Program-made: the position numbers and the translations under genes
Shown: piece by piece, positions 7,529 to 16,735 of the stretch
Position numbering within the stretch: position 1 is the stretch's first letter
Layout: every line of letters begins with the position of its first letter
Assembly (NCBI GenBank): GCA_003136615.1
Contig: PLFA01000026.1
Coordinates: 767 to 29,849, forward strand
Source: Caulobacteraceae bacterium
GTDB taxonomy: Bacteria > Pseudomonadota > Alphaproteobacteria > Caulobacterales > Caulobacteraceae
Reading direction: 5' to 3'
Length of the DNA stretch: 29,083 nucleotides
Notes under the pieces: generated by a model
Seen by the model: only the letters and a program-made list of their open reading frames with translations
Database searches by the model: none
Told to the model about the DNA's origin: nothing

Positions 7529-8398
7529 TCAGACCAGTTTCGCCGCAATCTCCATCAGGCCCTGCGCCGCTGCGCTGTCCGGCAAGGCGGCCACCACGGG
7601 GCGGCCGTCGTCGCCGCCGGCGCGGAGGGAGATGTCGAGGGGGACTTCGCCGAGGAACCGGGCGCCGAGCTTGAAGGCTTCGGCCTGGGCGCCGCCGCGG
7701 CCGAAGATCTCAATGGGGGCGCCGGTGGCGGGATCGGGGAAATAGGCCATATTCTCGATGACGCCCAGGATCGGCACCGGCGGGTTCATCTTACCGAACA
7801 TGGCGAAGGCGCGGCGGGCGTCGATGAGGGCGACCTCTTGCGGCGTGGAGACAATGACGACGCCATCCACCACCAGCTTCTGCACCAGGGTGAGATGAAT
7901 ATCGCCGGTGCCGGGCGGCAGATCGACGACCAGCACATCCAGCGGCGCAGCGACGCCCCAGCGGACATCCTGCATCATCTGACGCAGGGCCGAAGAGGCC
8001 ATGGGGCCCCGCCAGATCATGGGCGCCCCCTCATCCACGAGAAAGCCGATGGACATGACCTCCACGCCCCAGGCATTCAGGGGCTCCAACTTGCCGTCGA
8101 CGAACGCGGGCTTGGCTGCCAGGCCAAACATGCGCGGCGCGGAGGGGCCGTAGATGTCCGCGTCCAGCAGGCCAACCTTCAGCCCCAGGCGCGCGAAGGC
8201 GCAGGCGAGATTGACCGCCACGGTGGATTTGCCGACCCCGCCCTTGCCGCTGGCCACCGCGATGACGCGCGCCACGTTTGGCAATCGCGCGGCGGGGGGC
8301 ATGGCCGCGGTGTCGGCTTTAGGATCGGGGGCGACACGGGCGGGGCCGGAACGTGGGGGCGCGGCGGCCGGGGGCTTAAGCGGAAGGACGCGGGTCAT
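7529..8398 (-). CDS. Mrp/NBP35-family P-loop ATPase (ApbC-like iron-sulfur carrier)
   Basis: A 289-residue MinD/Mrp-type ATPase. The deviant Walker A motif GKGGVGKS is at 51-58, followed by DADIYGPSAPRMFG, VLVVDLPPGTGDIHLT and the late VIENMAYF...EIFGRGGA. ApbC/Mrp proteins carry and transfer [4Fe-4S] clusters. Two departures are visible: the N-terminal DUF59 domain of many homologues is absent, replaced by about 40 Pro/Ala-rich residues, and the C-terminal CxxC that binds the cluster in ApbC is missing, with Asp222 and Thr225 in its place. From memory, loss of this pair is common in alphaproteobacterial Mrp. The start at 8398 was chosen because upstream sequence looks non-coding; no clear ribosome site is seen. 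It is divergent from hflK. Confidence 0.85.
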   Translation of the reverse strand: MTRVLPLKPPAAAPPRSGPARVAPDPKADTAAMPPAARLPNVARVIAVASGKGGVGKSTVAVNLACAFARLGLKVGLLDADIYGPSAPRMFGLAAKPAFVDGKLEPLNAWGVEVMSIGFLVDEGAPMIWRGPMASSALRQMMQDVRWGVAAPLDVLVVDLPPGTGDIHLTLVQKLVVDGVVIVSTPQEVALIDARRAFAMFGKMNPPVPILGVIENMAYFPDPATGAPIEIFGRGGAQAEAFKLGARFLGEVPLDISLRAGGDDGRPVVAALPDSAAAQGLMEIAAKLV

Positions 8399-8508
8399 AG
8401 GTTCATATTGCTTTGCGGCGCGGGCCGCCTCATATCGACCGACAGCCAAGGCTTTACAACCTTGCTGGCGCTCCCGCCCGCCCAAGATGAAAAGGCGTCC
8501 TCGCCGGT

Positions 8509-9714
8509 ATGCCCTGGAACGATAACGCCAATCCCGGGCCGTGGGGCGCGCCGCCGACGCCGCCAGATGATGGTCGGGGCGATGGTCGGGGCCCGGAGGG
8601 TCCACAGCCCCGTCGCGATCCGCCCCGCCGGCCACCGCCCTCGGGTCCGGATTTCGAGGCCTGGCTCCAGCGTCTAAGACGGGAAGTGACCAAGCTCTTC
8701 GATCCCCGCGGTCGCGGACCTTTCAGCGGCCCACGCCTGCTCTGGGCGGCGCTCGGCCTGATCGTCTTCATCTGGATCGTCACGGGGATCTATATCGTCC
8801 AGCCTAACCAAGAGGCGGTGATCACCCGCTTTGGCATCTATTCCAGGTCCGTGGAGCCCGGCCTCCATTATCACCTGCCCGTGCCGGTGGAGGCGGCGCA
8901 GCTCGTCTCGGTGACCAATCAGAACAAGACGGTGATCGGCGGCTCGCAGGGCGCCGAGGAGCCGGATGAGAGCCTGATGCTCACCGGCGATGAGAACATC
9001 GTCGATCTCTCCTTCACCGTGCAGTGGCATGTATCGGACGCGGCGCAATATCTTTTCAATATCCGCGATCCCGACGCGGCGGTGAAGGCGGTGGCGGAAA
9101 GCTCCATGCGCGAGGTGGTGGGCCGCAGCCGCCTGACAGCCATCATCACCAATGGCCGGGGCGAGGTGCAGAACCAGACGGCGACGCTGATGCAGCGGAC
9201 CCTGGATACCTATAAGGCCGGGGTCACCATCGACGCGGTGCAGATCCAGAACGCCAATCCGCCCCAGGACGTGGTGCCCGCCTATCAGGATATCGCCCGG
9301 GCCGGCCAGGACGCCCAGTCCTACATCAACGACGCCAACAAATACCGCAACCGCGTGGTCAATGAGGCCAAGGGCGACGCCGCCAAGATCATCCAGGCGG
9401 CAGAGGGGTATCAGCAGCAGGTGGTTAAGGAGGCGCAAGGCGAGGGGGCGCGGTTCGACGAGCTCTACGCCCAGTATCGCAAGGCCCCCGCGGTGACCAA
9501 GGAGCGGCTCTATATCCAGTCCATGCAGCAGATTCTGAGCCACACCCACAAGGTGATCGTGGATGCCAAGGGGGCCAATGCGCCGATCATCCTGCCGCCG
9601 GACGCCTTCCGCTCCACGGCGGCGACGGCCGCGGCGGTGAGCCCACCAGCCCCCACCCCGACACCACCCGCGGCGCCCGCGGCGGCGGCGGCATCGCAGG
9701 GGTCGCCCCAATGA
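8509..9714 (+). CDS. hflK: HflK, subunit of the FtsH-modulating HflKC complex
   Basis: A 401-residue SPFH/band-7 protein. The first 70 residues are Pro/Gly-rich and cytoplasmic (MPWNDNANPGPWG, the usual HflK opening), followed by one membrane helix LLWAALGLIVFIWIVTGIYIV (about 78-98). The SPFH domain then runs from QPNQEAVITRFGIY to about residue 270, and a helical stretch YINDANKYRNRVVNEAKGDA is typical of HflK. The Ala/Pro-rich tail is poorly conserved. HflK and HflC form a large periplasmic cage around the FtsH protease in the inner membrane and limit its access to substrates. It overlaps hflC by the four bases ATGA. The ribosome site is weak (AAAAGG 13 bases upstream). Confidence 0.95.
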   Translation: MPWNDNANPGPWGAPPTPPDDGRGDGRGPEGPQPRRDPPRRPPPSGPDFEAWLQRLRREVTKLFDPRGRGPFSGPRLLWAALGLIVFIWIVTGIYIVQPNQEAVITRFGIYSRSVEPGLHYHLPVPVEAAQLVSVTNQNKTVIGGSQGAEEPDESLMLTGDENIVDLSFTVQWHVSDAAQYLFNIRDPDAAVKAVAESSMREVVGRSRLTAIITNGRGEVQNQTATLMQRTLDTYKAGVTIDAVQIQNANPPQDVVPAYQDIARAGQDAQSYINDANKYRNRVVNEAKGDAAKIIQAAEGYQQQVVKEAQGEGARFDELYAQYRKAPAVTKERLYIQSMQQILSHTHKVIVDAKGANAPIILPPDAFRSTAATAAAVSPPAPTPTPPAAPAAAAASQGSPQ

Positions 9715-10601
9715 ACCGTACACTGATGATCTGGCTGGGGACGGCCGTCGCCGTCTTCATTCTGGCCGCCAACACCTTCTTCATCGTCCATCAGACCCAG
9801 CAGGTGGTGGTGGTGAATCTGGGCGAGCCGGTGCGGGTGATCAATCCACCGGGCGCCTATGATCCAGGCCTGAAGCTGAAATTGCCGTTTGTGGAAAGCC
9901 TGGTGGTTCTCGACAAGCGCAACCAGGCCATCGAGGCGGAGCGCGAAGAGGTGATTTCCGCCGATCAGCAGCGGCTGGTGGTGGACGCCTTCGTCCGCTA
10001 CCGCATCTCCAACCCGCTGGAATATTATCGGACCCTACGCGACGAATCGATCGCGGCTGACCGTCTCAATCCACTGATCAATTCATCCCTGCGGCAGGTG
10101 CTGGGCTCGGCCACGGCCAATGAGATCATCTCCCAGAAGCGCGACATACTGATGGCCCAGACCCTGGCGGACGTGCGCGCCCGGGCCGCTCGCTCGCATC
10201 TTGGCATCGATGTGATCGACCTGCGCATCAAGCGCGCCGATCTGCCCGCGGCCAATCAGCAGGCGGTCTATCAGCGCATGAAATCCAACCTGGAGCAGCA
10301 GGCCGCCCAGATTCGCGCCGTGGGCGAGCAGAACCGCCGGGAGATCGTCGCCGACGCGGACAAACAGGTGACCATCACCCTGGCCGACGCCACCAAGGAA
10401 TCCTTCACCGACCGGGGGAAGGGCGACGCCGAAAGCGCCCGCATCTTCGCCGCCAGCTTCGGCAAGGACCCCAAGTTCGCCGCCTTCTTCCGCTCCATGC
10501 AAGCCTATGAAGGCGTCTTTGCCGACGGGGACACGACGATGATCCTCTCGCCGGACAGTGACTTCATGAAGTATTTCGAGAAGGGTCCGGGGGCGAAGTA
10601 G
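9711..10601 (+). CDS. hflC: HflC, subunit of the FtsH-modulating HflKC complex
   Basis: A 296-residue partner of HflK with the same architecture but a short N-terminus: one membrane helix at about residues 4-26 (TLMIWLGTAVAVFILAANTFF), then the SPFH domain from QQVVVVNLGEPVRVI and a coiled region NRREIVADADKQVTITLADA. The closing IFAASFGKDPKFAAFFRSMQAY is diagnostic of HflC. Its length matches E. coli HflC plus or minus a few tens of residues. The ATG at 9711 overlaps the hflK stop (ATGA), giving translational coupling that helps maintain equal amounts of the two subunits. A protease or a DegP-type gene often follows hflC in related bacteria; here only a short possible remnant is seen before the convergent purA. 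Confidence 0.95.
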   Translation: MNRTLMIWLGTAVAVFILAANTFFIVHQTQQVVVVNLGEPVRVINPPGAYDPGLKLKLPFVESLVVLDKRNQAIEAEREEVISADQQRLVVDAFVRYRISNPLEYYRTLRDESIAADRLNPLINSSLRQVLGSATANEIISQKRDILMAQTLADVRARAARSHLGIDVIDLRIKRADLPAANQQAVYQRMKSNLEQQAAQIRAVGEQNRREIVADADKQVTITLADATKESFTDRGKGDAESARIFAASFGKDPKFAAFFRSMQAYEGVFADGDTTMILSPDSDFMKYFEKGPGAK

Positions 10602-10603
10602 AG

Positions 10604-10789
10604 GCGGTCTGGGACCAGGCGAGCCGCGCGACCGTCGCCGCCGACCGTCATCAGGGCGAGGTTCTGGCGGCAGCCTTAGGGCGGTCTCTGGGCGAAACCC
10701 GCGCGGTCATGTCGCTCAACCGCGGCGTCCAGGGCGCCGACGCCACCGTCACCCTCGCCGTCCGCTTCGCCTTCGCGCCGGTGAAATAG
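10604..10789 (+). pseudogene. Possible C-terminal remnant of a SIMPL (DUF541)-like protein
   Basis: Directly after hflC one frame reads AVWDQASRATVAADRHQGEV, then LAAALGRSLGETRAV and GADATVTLAVRFAFAPVK followed by TAG at 10787. The pattern (a helix ending in LA.ALG..LG followed by a final beta strand TV.LAVRFAF) resembles the end of SIMPL/DUF541 periplasmic proteins. There is no upstream start codon with a ribosome site, and the frame runs back into the 3' end of hflC, so this would be a truncated relic. A frame this short can be open by chance in GC-rich DNA, so the call is weak. Confidence 0.3.
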
Positions 10790-10801
10790 GGTTGCGAAAC
10801 C

Positions 10802-10804
<3 letters not shown>
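10787..10804. terminator. Short hairpin between converging hflC and purA units
   Basis: TAGGGTT (10787-10793) and AACCCTA (10798-10804) form a perfect 7-bp stem around the tetraloop GCGA (a GNRA loop on the plus strand). On the minus strand the hairpin includes the purA stop codon and is followed by ATTTC, a very short T-run. Placement between converging genes suggests a bidirectional terminator, although the U-tract is poor. Confidence 0.45.
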
Positions 10805-12091
<1,287 letters not shown>

Positions 12092-12199
12092 GATCCTGCT
12101 TCCCGCCTCTGTCTTTCGCGCCGCATTGGCGGAAAGGCGTCGCGCGATTCGTGCGTGGGCGGCCTTTCCGAGGCCCTTTAACGCGTGCGGCAGAAAGAG

Positions 12200-12240
12200 G
12201 GAACCACGAAGGGCACGAAGCGACACAAAGGTTCACGGAG
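12200..12240. repeat. Short intergenic repeat-like sequence upstream of purA
   Basis: On the minus strand this stretch reads CCTTTGTGTCGCTTCGTGCC then CTTCGTGGTTC: successive CTTTGTG/CTTCGTG units. This resembles a small repetitive intergenic motif, built from similar short units, that I have seen in many genomes, and the arms of the inverted repeat at 7405-7502 follow the same plan. Elsewhere in the gap 12092-12290 there is only a 9-bp stem (CGGAAAGGC at 12130-12138 with GCCTTTCCG at 12162-12170) with no T-run. Confidence 0.35.
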
Positions 12241-12290
12241 GCGCCCCGCGCGAACCTCGGCGCCCGCGGTTGAGCCCCCGTCCTTAGGTC

Positions 12291-13505
12291 TTAAAGATCC
12301 AACTCAGCCGTGAGCGCCGCTTCGGCCATGGCGCAGTGCATGGCGATGCCGCGGGCCATCACGTCTTCGTTGAGGACCATGCGGTTGGAGTGGAGGGCGC
12401 AACAGGTGCGGTAATCGCCGCCCTCCGGCGCCGCGCCCAGGAACACCATGGCGCCGGGCGACTTCTGCAGGATGTAGGAGAAATCCTCGGCCCCCATGAG
12501 CGGGTGGGTCATGGTGACCCAGCCCTCCTCGCCATAGAGCGCGCGGGCGGTCTCGGCGGCCAGATCGGTGATGCGGCCATCGCAGACCGTCACCGGGAAG
12601 CCCGGAATAATGTTCACCTCGGCCCGGGCGCCATGGGCGGCCGCCACATGTTCGGCGACCCGGCGCAGGCCCTCGTGCACCGTGGCGCGGGTGGTCTCGG
12701 AGAAGGAGCGGATGGTGCCCTCCATCCAGGCGTCCTCCGGGATCACGTTGTTGGTCGTGCCGGCCTTGATGTGGGCGACAGTGAGGACCGAGGGCTCGAA
12801 CACCGGCACGCGGCGGGTCATCATGGCCTGGAGCGCGGTGACGATCTCGCAGAGGATGGGAATGGGGTCCACCGCGTCATTGGGCATGGAGGCGTGACCC
12901 CCGGCCCCCAGAACCCGCACGGTTAGCCTGTCGGCCGCCGCCATGAGGGGGCCCGTGCGCCCGGCGAAGACGCCGGTGGGCATATTGGGGGAGATATGCA
13001 GGGCGAAGGCCACGTCCGGGACGGGGTCGATAAGGCCGTCGTCCAGCATGAACCGCGCGCCGTGCCAGCCCTCTTCCCCCGGCTGGAACATGAACATCAC
13101 AGTGCCGGGCAGGCTCTCGCGCCGAGCGCACAGGGCCGCCGCCGCGCCCGCCAGCATCGCTACATGGGTGTCATGGCCGCAGGCATGCATGGCGCCCTCA
13201 TGCTTGGAGGCGAAGGCGAGGCCCGTGTCCTCCTGCAGCGGCAGGGCGTCCATATCCCCGCGCAGCAGAACCGTGCGGCCATTGGCCGGCCCGCGCAGGA
13301 TGGCGACGAGGCCCGAGGTGGATCCCCCCTCGCGAATCTCCAGGGGCAGGCCCGCCAGGGCGGCCTTCACCTTGGCCGTGGTCTTGGGAAGGTCTAGACC
13401 CACTTCCGGTTCGGCGTGAATGGCCCGGCGCAGATCGATGGCCGCGGCGAGGCCCGCGTCGCCGGCCGCGCGCCAGGCGTCGGCGTCCAGGGTCATGGCG
13501 TTCAT
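12291..13505 (-). CDS. M20-family amidohydrolase (N-acyl-amino acid / hippurate hydrolase type)
   Basis: A 404-residue M20D-type metallohydrolase, which removes acyl groups from N-acyl amino acids in the cytoplasm. Metal and catalytic motifs are clear: LLRGDMDALPLQEDTG, MHACGHDTHVAML (metal His and Asp), MFQPGEEGWHGAR (catalytic and metal Glu), FALHISPNMPTG (metal His), the dimerisation-domain GAGGHASMP, GAEDFSYIL and the final metal ligand in CCALHSNRM. The length fits HipO/AbgA-like enzymes. The start at 13505 is chosen because GAGG lies six bases upstream; an in-frame TTG at 13556 would add 17 residues with no family match. It is divergent from the VOC gene and lies upstream of purA. The natural substrate is unknown. 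Confidence 0.9.
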   Translation of the reverse strand: MNAMTLDADAWRAAGDAGLAAAIDLRRAIHAEPEVGLDLPKTTAKVKAALAGLPLEIREGGSTSGLVAILRGPANGRTVLLRGDMDALPLQEDTGLAFASKHEGAMHACGHDTHVAMLAGAAAALCARRESLPGTVMFMFQPGEEGWHGARFMLDDGLIDPVPDVAFALHISPNMPTGVFAGRTGPLMAAADRLTVRVLGAGGHASMPNDAVDPIPILCEIVTALQAMMTRRVPVFEPSVLTVAHIKAGTTNNVIPEDAWMEGTIRSFSETTRATVHEGLRRVAEHVAAAHGARAEVNIIPGFPVTVCDGRITDLAAETARALYGEEGWVTMTHPLMGAEDFSYILQKSPGAMVFLGAAPEGGDYRTCCALHSNRMVLNEDVMARGIAMHCAMAEAALTAELDL

Positions 13506-13618
13506 GAGGGCCTCGCATGTCTGTGACAGGAACGGTTGAGGGAGATTGACGGCCAAGTCTCGCGGGAGTCCAGGGCGCCGGCTTTCCTCGCGCGCGGATC
13601 GGCGGTTATATCGGCGCC

Positions 13619-14035
13619 ATGACCCGCCCGCGCTTTCATCTCGCCTTTCCCGTGCACGACCTGGCCGCGGCCAGGAGCTTCTATGGCCAGGTTCTGGGCT
13701 GCCCCGAGGGTCGCTCGGCGGCGGATTGGGTGGATTTCGATCTTCTTGGCCATCAGATCGTCGCGCACCTCGCCCCCACAGAGGCGGCCAGCTCCACCAA
13801 CCCAGTGGATGGGGAGGACGTGCCTGTCCGGCATTTTGGATTGATCCTGAGCTCCGAGGACTGGCGCGATATGGCCAAGCGCCTGCAGGATTGCGGGGCC
13901 CGATTCCTCATCCCGCCCCAGGTGCGCTTTAAGGGCGAGGCGGGCGAGCAAAGTACGATGTTCGTTCTCGATCCCTCCGGCAACGCCCTGGAATTCAAGG
14001 CCTTCGCCGACGACGCCCAGGTGTTCGCCAGATGA
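13619..14035 (+). CDS. VOC-superfamily (glyoxalase/bleomycin-resistance fold) protein
   Basis: A 138-residue protein with two beta-alpha-beta-beta-beta modules. Module one opens RPRFHLAFPVHDLAAARSFYGQVLG and closes DFDLLGHQIVAHL; module two opens RHFGLILSSEDWRDMAKRLQ and closes FVLDPSGNALEFKAF. His in FHLAF, His in GHQIV or RHFG and Glu in ALEFK sit where VOC enzymes bind their metal, so it may be an active metal-dependent lyase, isomerase or dioxygenase. The family is too diverse for a substrate call. It starts at an ATG with no strong ribosome site and is followed after 13 bases by the dehydratase gene, so the two are probably co-transcribed. Confidence 0.82.
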   Translation: MTRPRFHLAFPVHDLAAARSFYGQVLGCPEGRSAADWVDFDLLGHQIVAHLAPTEAASSTNPVDGEDVPVRHFGLILSSEDWRDMAKRLQDCGARFLIPPQVRFKGEAGEQSTMFVLDPSGNALEFKAFADDAQVFAR

Positions 14036-14048
14036 AGGTGTCTGCGCA

Positions 14049-15047
14049 ATGAGCTTGGCGACCCTCGCGCGGGTGCGGTTCGCAGACATCGAGGCCGCGT
14101 CCCATCGGCTGGAGGGGCTGGCGGTGCGCACGCCCCTGCTGGAAAGCCCGGCCCTCAACGCGCGCCTTGGCGGGCGGGTGCTGATCAAGGCCGAGACCCT
14201 GCAGCGGGTGGGCGCCTTCAAGTTTCGCGGCGCCTATAATCGCCTGAGCCAGCTCGATGAGGCTGAGCGCGAGCGGGGCGTCGTCGCCTTTTCCTCCGGC
14301 AATCACGCCCAGGGCGTGGCCCTGGCGGGGAAGGCCCTGGGCATGCCCGTGCTGATCGTCATGCCCTCCGACGCGCCCAAGGTGAAGGTGGAGGCCACGC
14401 GCAACTACGGCGCCCAGATCCGCCTCTATGACCGGGCGACGGAGAACCGCGAGGCCATCGCCGCCGAGCTCGCCGCCCAGCGCGGCGCCGTGGTGGTCCC
14501 GGCCTTTGACGACCCGGACGTCATCGCGGGGCAAGGCACGGTGGGCTTGGAGATCGCCGAGCAGATCCGGGGGCTGCATGAGCTGCTGGTCCAGGTGATC
14601 GGGCCCGTGGGCGGCGGGGGGCTCATGGCGGGGACGAGCACCGCCCTTCGGGCTATGGCGCCCCAGGCCCGGATCTACGGCGTTGAGCCAGAGGGCTTTG
14701 ACGACACGCGCCGCTCCCTGGAGGCCGGAAAGCGCGTGGGCGCCCCGCCCGCCCGGCGATCCCTCTGCGACTCCCTGGAATCGCCCATGCCCGGCGAACT
14801 GACCTTCCCGGTGTTGAAGGAGAACCTGGCCGGCGTCTTCACCGTGAGCGATGCGGAAGTGGCTGAGGCCATGCGCTACGCCTTCGCGGAGCTGAAACTT
14901 GTTGTTGAGCCGGGTGGCGTCGTAGCCCTGGCCGCCCTGCTGGCGGGCAAGGCCCAGGCGAGCGCCCTGGGCGTCACCGTGATCATCCTCTCCGGCGGCA
15001 ATGTGGACCCTGAGCTCTTCAGCCGGGTCCTGGCGGCGACGCTATAG
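14049..15047 (+). CDS. Threonine/serine dehydratase (fold type II PLP enzyme)
   Basis: A 332-residue PLP enzyme without a C-terminal ACT domain, so of the catabolic or serine-racemase-like type rather than the long biosynthetic IlvA. The PLP Schiff-base lysine is Lys58 in VGAFKFRGAYN; SSGNHAQGVA binds substrate and cofactor, VGGGGLMAG is the phosphate-binding glycine loop, and ILSGGNVD closes the cofactor pocket. Family reactions are deamination of threonine or serine to 2-oxoacids, or serine/3-hydroxyaspartate racemisation and dehydration; the sequence does not settle which. GAAGG lies about ten bases upstream of the ATG. The cytochrome c frame begins inside or just after its 3' end, suggesting one transcript. 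Confidence 0.9.
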   Translation: MSLATLARVRFADIEAASHRLEGLAVRTPLLESPALNARLGGRVLIKAETLQRVGAFKFRGAYNRLSQLDEAERERGVVAFSSGNHAQGVALAGKALGMPVLIVMPSDAPKVKVEATRNYGAQIRLYDRATENREAIAAELAAQRGAVVVPAFDDPDVIAGQGTVGLEIAEQIRGLHELLVQVIGPVGGGGLMAGTSTALRAMAPQARIYGVEPEGFDDTRRSLEAGKRVGAPPARRSLCDSLESPMPGELTFPVLKENLAGVFTVSDAEVAEAMRYAFAELKLVVEPGGVVALAALLAGKAQASALGVTVIILSGGNVDPELFSRVLAATL

Positions 15048-15103
15048 AGATCGTCGAAGACGTACGCGCGTCGCCCAAGCCTCGGCGTCGTTTCGTCTGG
15101 GGC

Positions 15104-15832
15104 TTGATCGTCCTGGCCGGGGTCATTGTGATCGGGGCCCTGTTCATCCGGGAAAATGTGATCGCGACGCGCCTATTACGGGCTGACCCGGACACCCTGA
15201 ACTCCGACCTCCGCCTGAAGCGCCTCGCAATCAGTCGGGGCGCTCCGATCTTCCACAGCCGCTGCGCCAGTTGCCATGGCGATCATGGCGAGGGTGATCC
15301 GTCGCGCGGGTTTCCAAATCTGACCGACAAGGACTGGCTCTATGGCGAAGGCCAGGTCAGCGACATCGAGCGGGTGGTCGATTACGGCATCCGCGCGCCC
15401 AACCCCAAGAGCTGGAACATGGTGATCATGCCGGCCCTCGCCACGCCCGATCCTGGCGGGGAGAAGGGCCTGCAGCCCCTGTCGCCGGACGATATCGACG
15501 ACGTGACCAACTACCTGATGCAGGTGGAGCATCGCCCGCACGATAGAGCCGCCGCCGCGCGCGGCGAGGTCATCTATCAGACGCGCGGCGCCTGCTATGA
15601 CTGCCATGGCGCCGACGCGGGCGGCGATTCAGCCATCGGGGCGCCCAATCTGGCCGACCATATCTGGCTCTATGGCGATGGCAGCCGCGCAGCGATCTTC
15701 CAATCCATCGCCCGGGGGCGTCACGGCATGTGCCCGGCCTGGATCAAGATCCTGCGGCCCGCCCAGATTCGAGAGGTGGCGGTCTATGCCCATTCGCTGT
15801 CCGACGCCCGCGCGGCGGGCAAGGTTAACTGA
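15104..15832 (+). CDS. Membrane-anchored dihaem cytochrome c, CcoP/FixP-like
   Basis: Two class I cytochrome c domains follow an N-terminal membrane helix (VLAGVIVIGALFI), so the haems face the periplasm. Haem 1 attaches at Cys54-Cys57-His58 (CASCH), with Met109 in VIMPAL the likely axial ligand. Haem 2 attaches at Cys164-Cys167-His168 (CYDCH). The texts PNLTDKDWLYG and APNLADHIWLYG closely resemble CcoP of cbb3 oxidases, but no oxidase subunit gene is nearby. In the second domain the expected GxMPAW reads GMCPAW: Cys210 replaces the ligand Met and Met209 precedes it. The TTG at 15104 is the first conventional start, yet the frame is open back to 15014 and upstream codons encode a basic PKPRRRFVW that suits a membrane anchor, so the true start is uncertain. 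The PpiC gene follows with no gap. Confidence 0.85.
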   Translation: MIVLAGVIVIGALFIRENVIATRLLRADPDTLNSDLRLKRLAISRGAPIFHSRCASCHGDHGEGDPSRGFPNLTDKDWLYGEGQVSDIERVVDYGIRAPNPKSWNMVIMPALATPDPGGEKGLQPLSPDDIDDVTNYLMQVEHRPHDRAAAARGEVIYQTRGACYDCHGADAGGDSAIGAPNLADHIWLYGDGSRAAIFQSIARGRHGMCPAWIKILRPAQIREVAVYAHSLSDARAAGKVN

Positions 15833-16735
15833 ATGATGGCGCTTCCAACGCCCGACACAGACTCCGACTGGCGCGATATCCGAAAAGTCAGCCCACGCCG
15901 GTCGCTGGTCTTGATGGCGCTGGGCGCGATCATTGGCCTCGGCGTCGCGGGTTACGCCCTCTTCGCCGCCAAGGGCACCTCGACCCTGGTGGTTCCCCCC
16001 GAGGATGTGGCGCTGGTCAATCAGCAGCCGATCTCGCGCAGCGATTTCCTGATCCAGCTCCAGAGTCTGTTCAGCGTCGACCTGGCCCATTCCAGCCCGG
16101 CCGAGCGCCAGAAGGTGCTGAACGACATGATCCGCGAGGAGCTTTTCGTGCAGCGGGCCAAGGAACTGGACGTGGCGGGCGCCGATCCCGACGTCCGCGC
16201 GGCCATGGTGGGCGCCGTCGAGCAGGAGATCGCGGCCGACGCCATCACGAGCCAACCCAGCGACGACAAGCTGCGCACCTTTTATCAGGCGAATCGATCG
16301 CGCTACGCCAGCGAGGGGACGATGACGGTCCGCGACCTGGTGTTTCCCGCCGATCGGGCCAGCGAGGCCGCCACCGCGCTGAAGGCCGGCGCCGACGCGG
16401 ACGCGGTTCTGGCGCGCTTCGGCGGCCACGACTCGAAGCGAACACGGGCCACGGAGTTCTATTTCGCCGCCAAGATCCACCTGGGCGACCGCGATTTCGC
16501 CGTGGCGCGCGCCTTGCCCAACGGCGGCGTTTCCGCGCCCCTCAGCGAAGCGGATGGGACGCACCTCCTCTATGTCGCCCAGAACAAGCCGCCGGTCTCC
16601 ATGGACTTCACCCAGGCGCGGGACCAGGTGCTGGCCGACTACCGCGCCGATGCGATCGCCCGCCTGCGCGTCGGCGATGAAGCCTTCTTTCGCAAGCGGG
16701 CCAATATCCTGATCGCGCGGGACCTTAAGCCTTGA
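15833..16735 (+). CDS. Membrane-anchored PpiC/SurA-like peptidyl-prolyl isomerase
   Basis: A 300-residue protein starting at one of two near-adjacent ATG codons directly after the cytochrome stop (TGAATGATG). A short cytoplasmic leader is followed by one membrane helix, LVLMALGAIIGLGVAGYALF (about 25-44), then a periplasmic part. Residues about 62-150 (VNQQPISRSDFLIQLQS to QEIAADAI) match the SurA/PpiC N-terminal chaperone region; a parvulin-like domain follows (LRTFYQANRSRY to LSEADGTHLLYVAQ). The parvulin active-site His residues are not obvious, so it may work as a chaperone more than an isomerase. It overlaps the next gene (TTGA), and the pair PpiC plus HupE/UreJ looks like a functional unit, possibly folding or metallation of an extracytoplasmic partner. 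Confidence 0.8.
   Translation: MMALPTPDTDSDWRDIRKVSPRRSLVLMALGAIIGLGVAGYALFAAKGTSTLVVPPEDVALVNQQPISRSDFLIQLQSLFSVDLAHSSPAERQKVLNDMIREELFVQRAKELDVAGADPDVRAAMVGAVEQEIAADAITSQPSDDKLRTFYQANRSRYASEGTMTVRDLVFPADRASEAATALKAGADADAVLARFGGHDSKRTRATEFYFAAKIHLGDRDFAVARALPNGGVSAPLSEADGTHLLYVAQNKPPVSMDFTQARDQVLADYRADAIARLRVGDEAFFRKRANILIARDLKP

Noticed and set aside
7370..8677. Plus-strand open frame of 435 codons crossing the symporter leader and mrp
   Set aside because: It spans an intergenic inverted repeat and the antisense of mrp, and the translation has no recognisable domain.
8674..9723. Minus-strand open frame of 349 codons opposite hflK
   Set aside because: His/Arg/Leu-rich shadow with no motif; hflK is unmistakable on the other strand.
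12130..12170. 9-bp stem in the purA leader, considered as a purine riboswitch or attenuator
   Set aside because: No conserved riboswitch core, 23-base loop and no T-run; too little to name.
15104..15832. Reading the dihaem cytochrome as a true CcoP subunit of a cbb3 oxidase
   Set aside because: No ccoN, ccoO or ccoQ is adjacent, and the second haem ligand segment departs from CcoP; it is left as CcoP-like.
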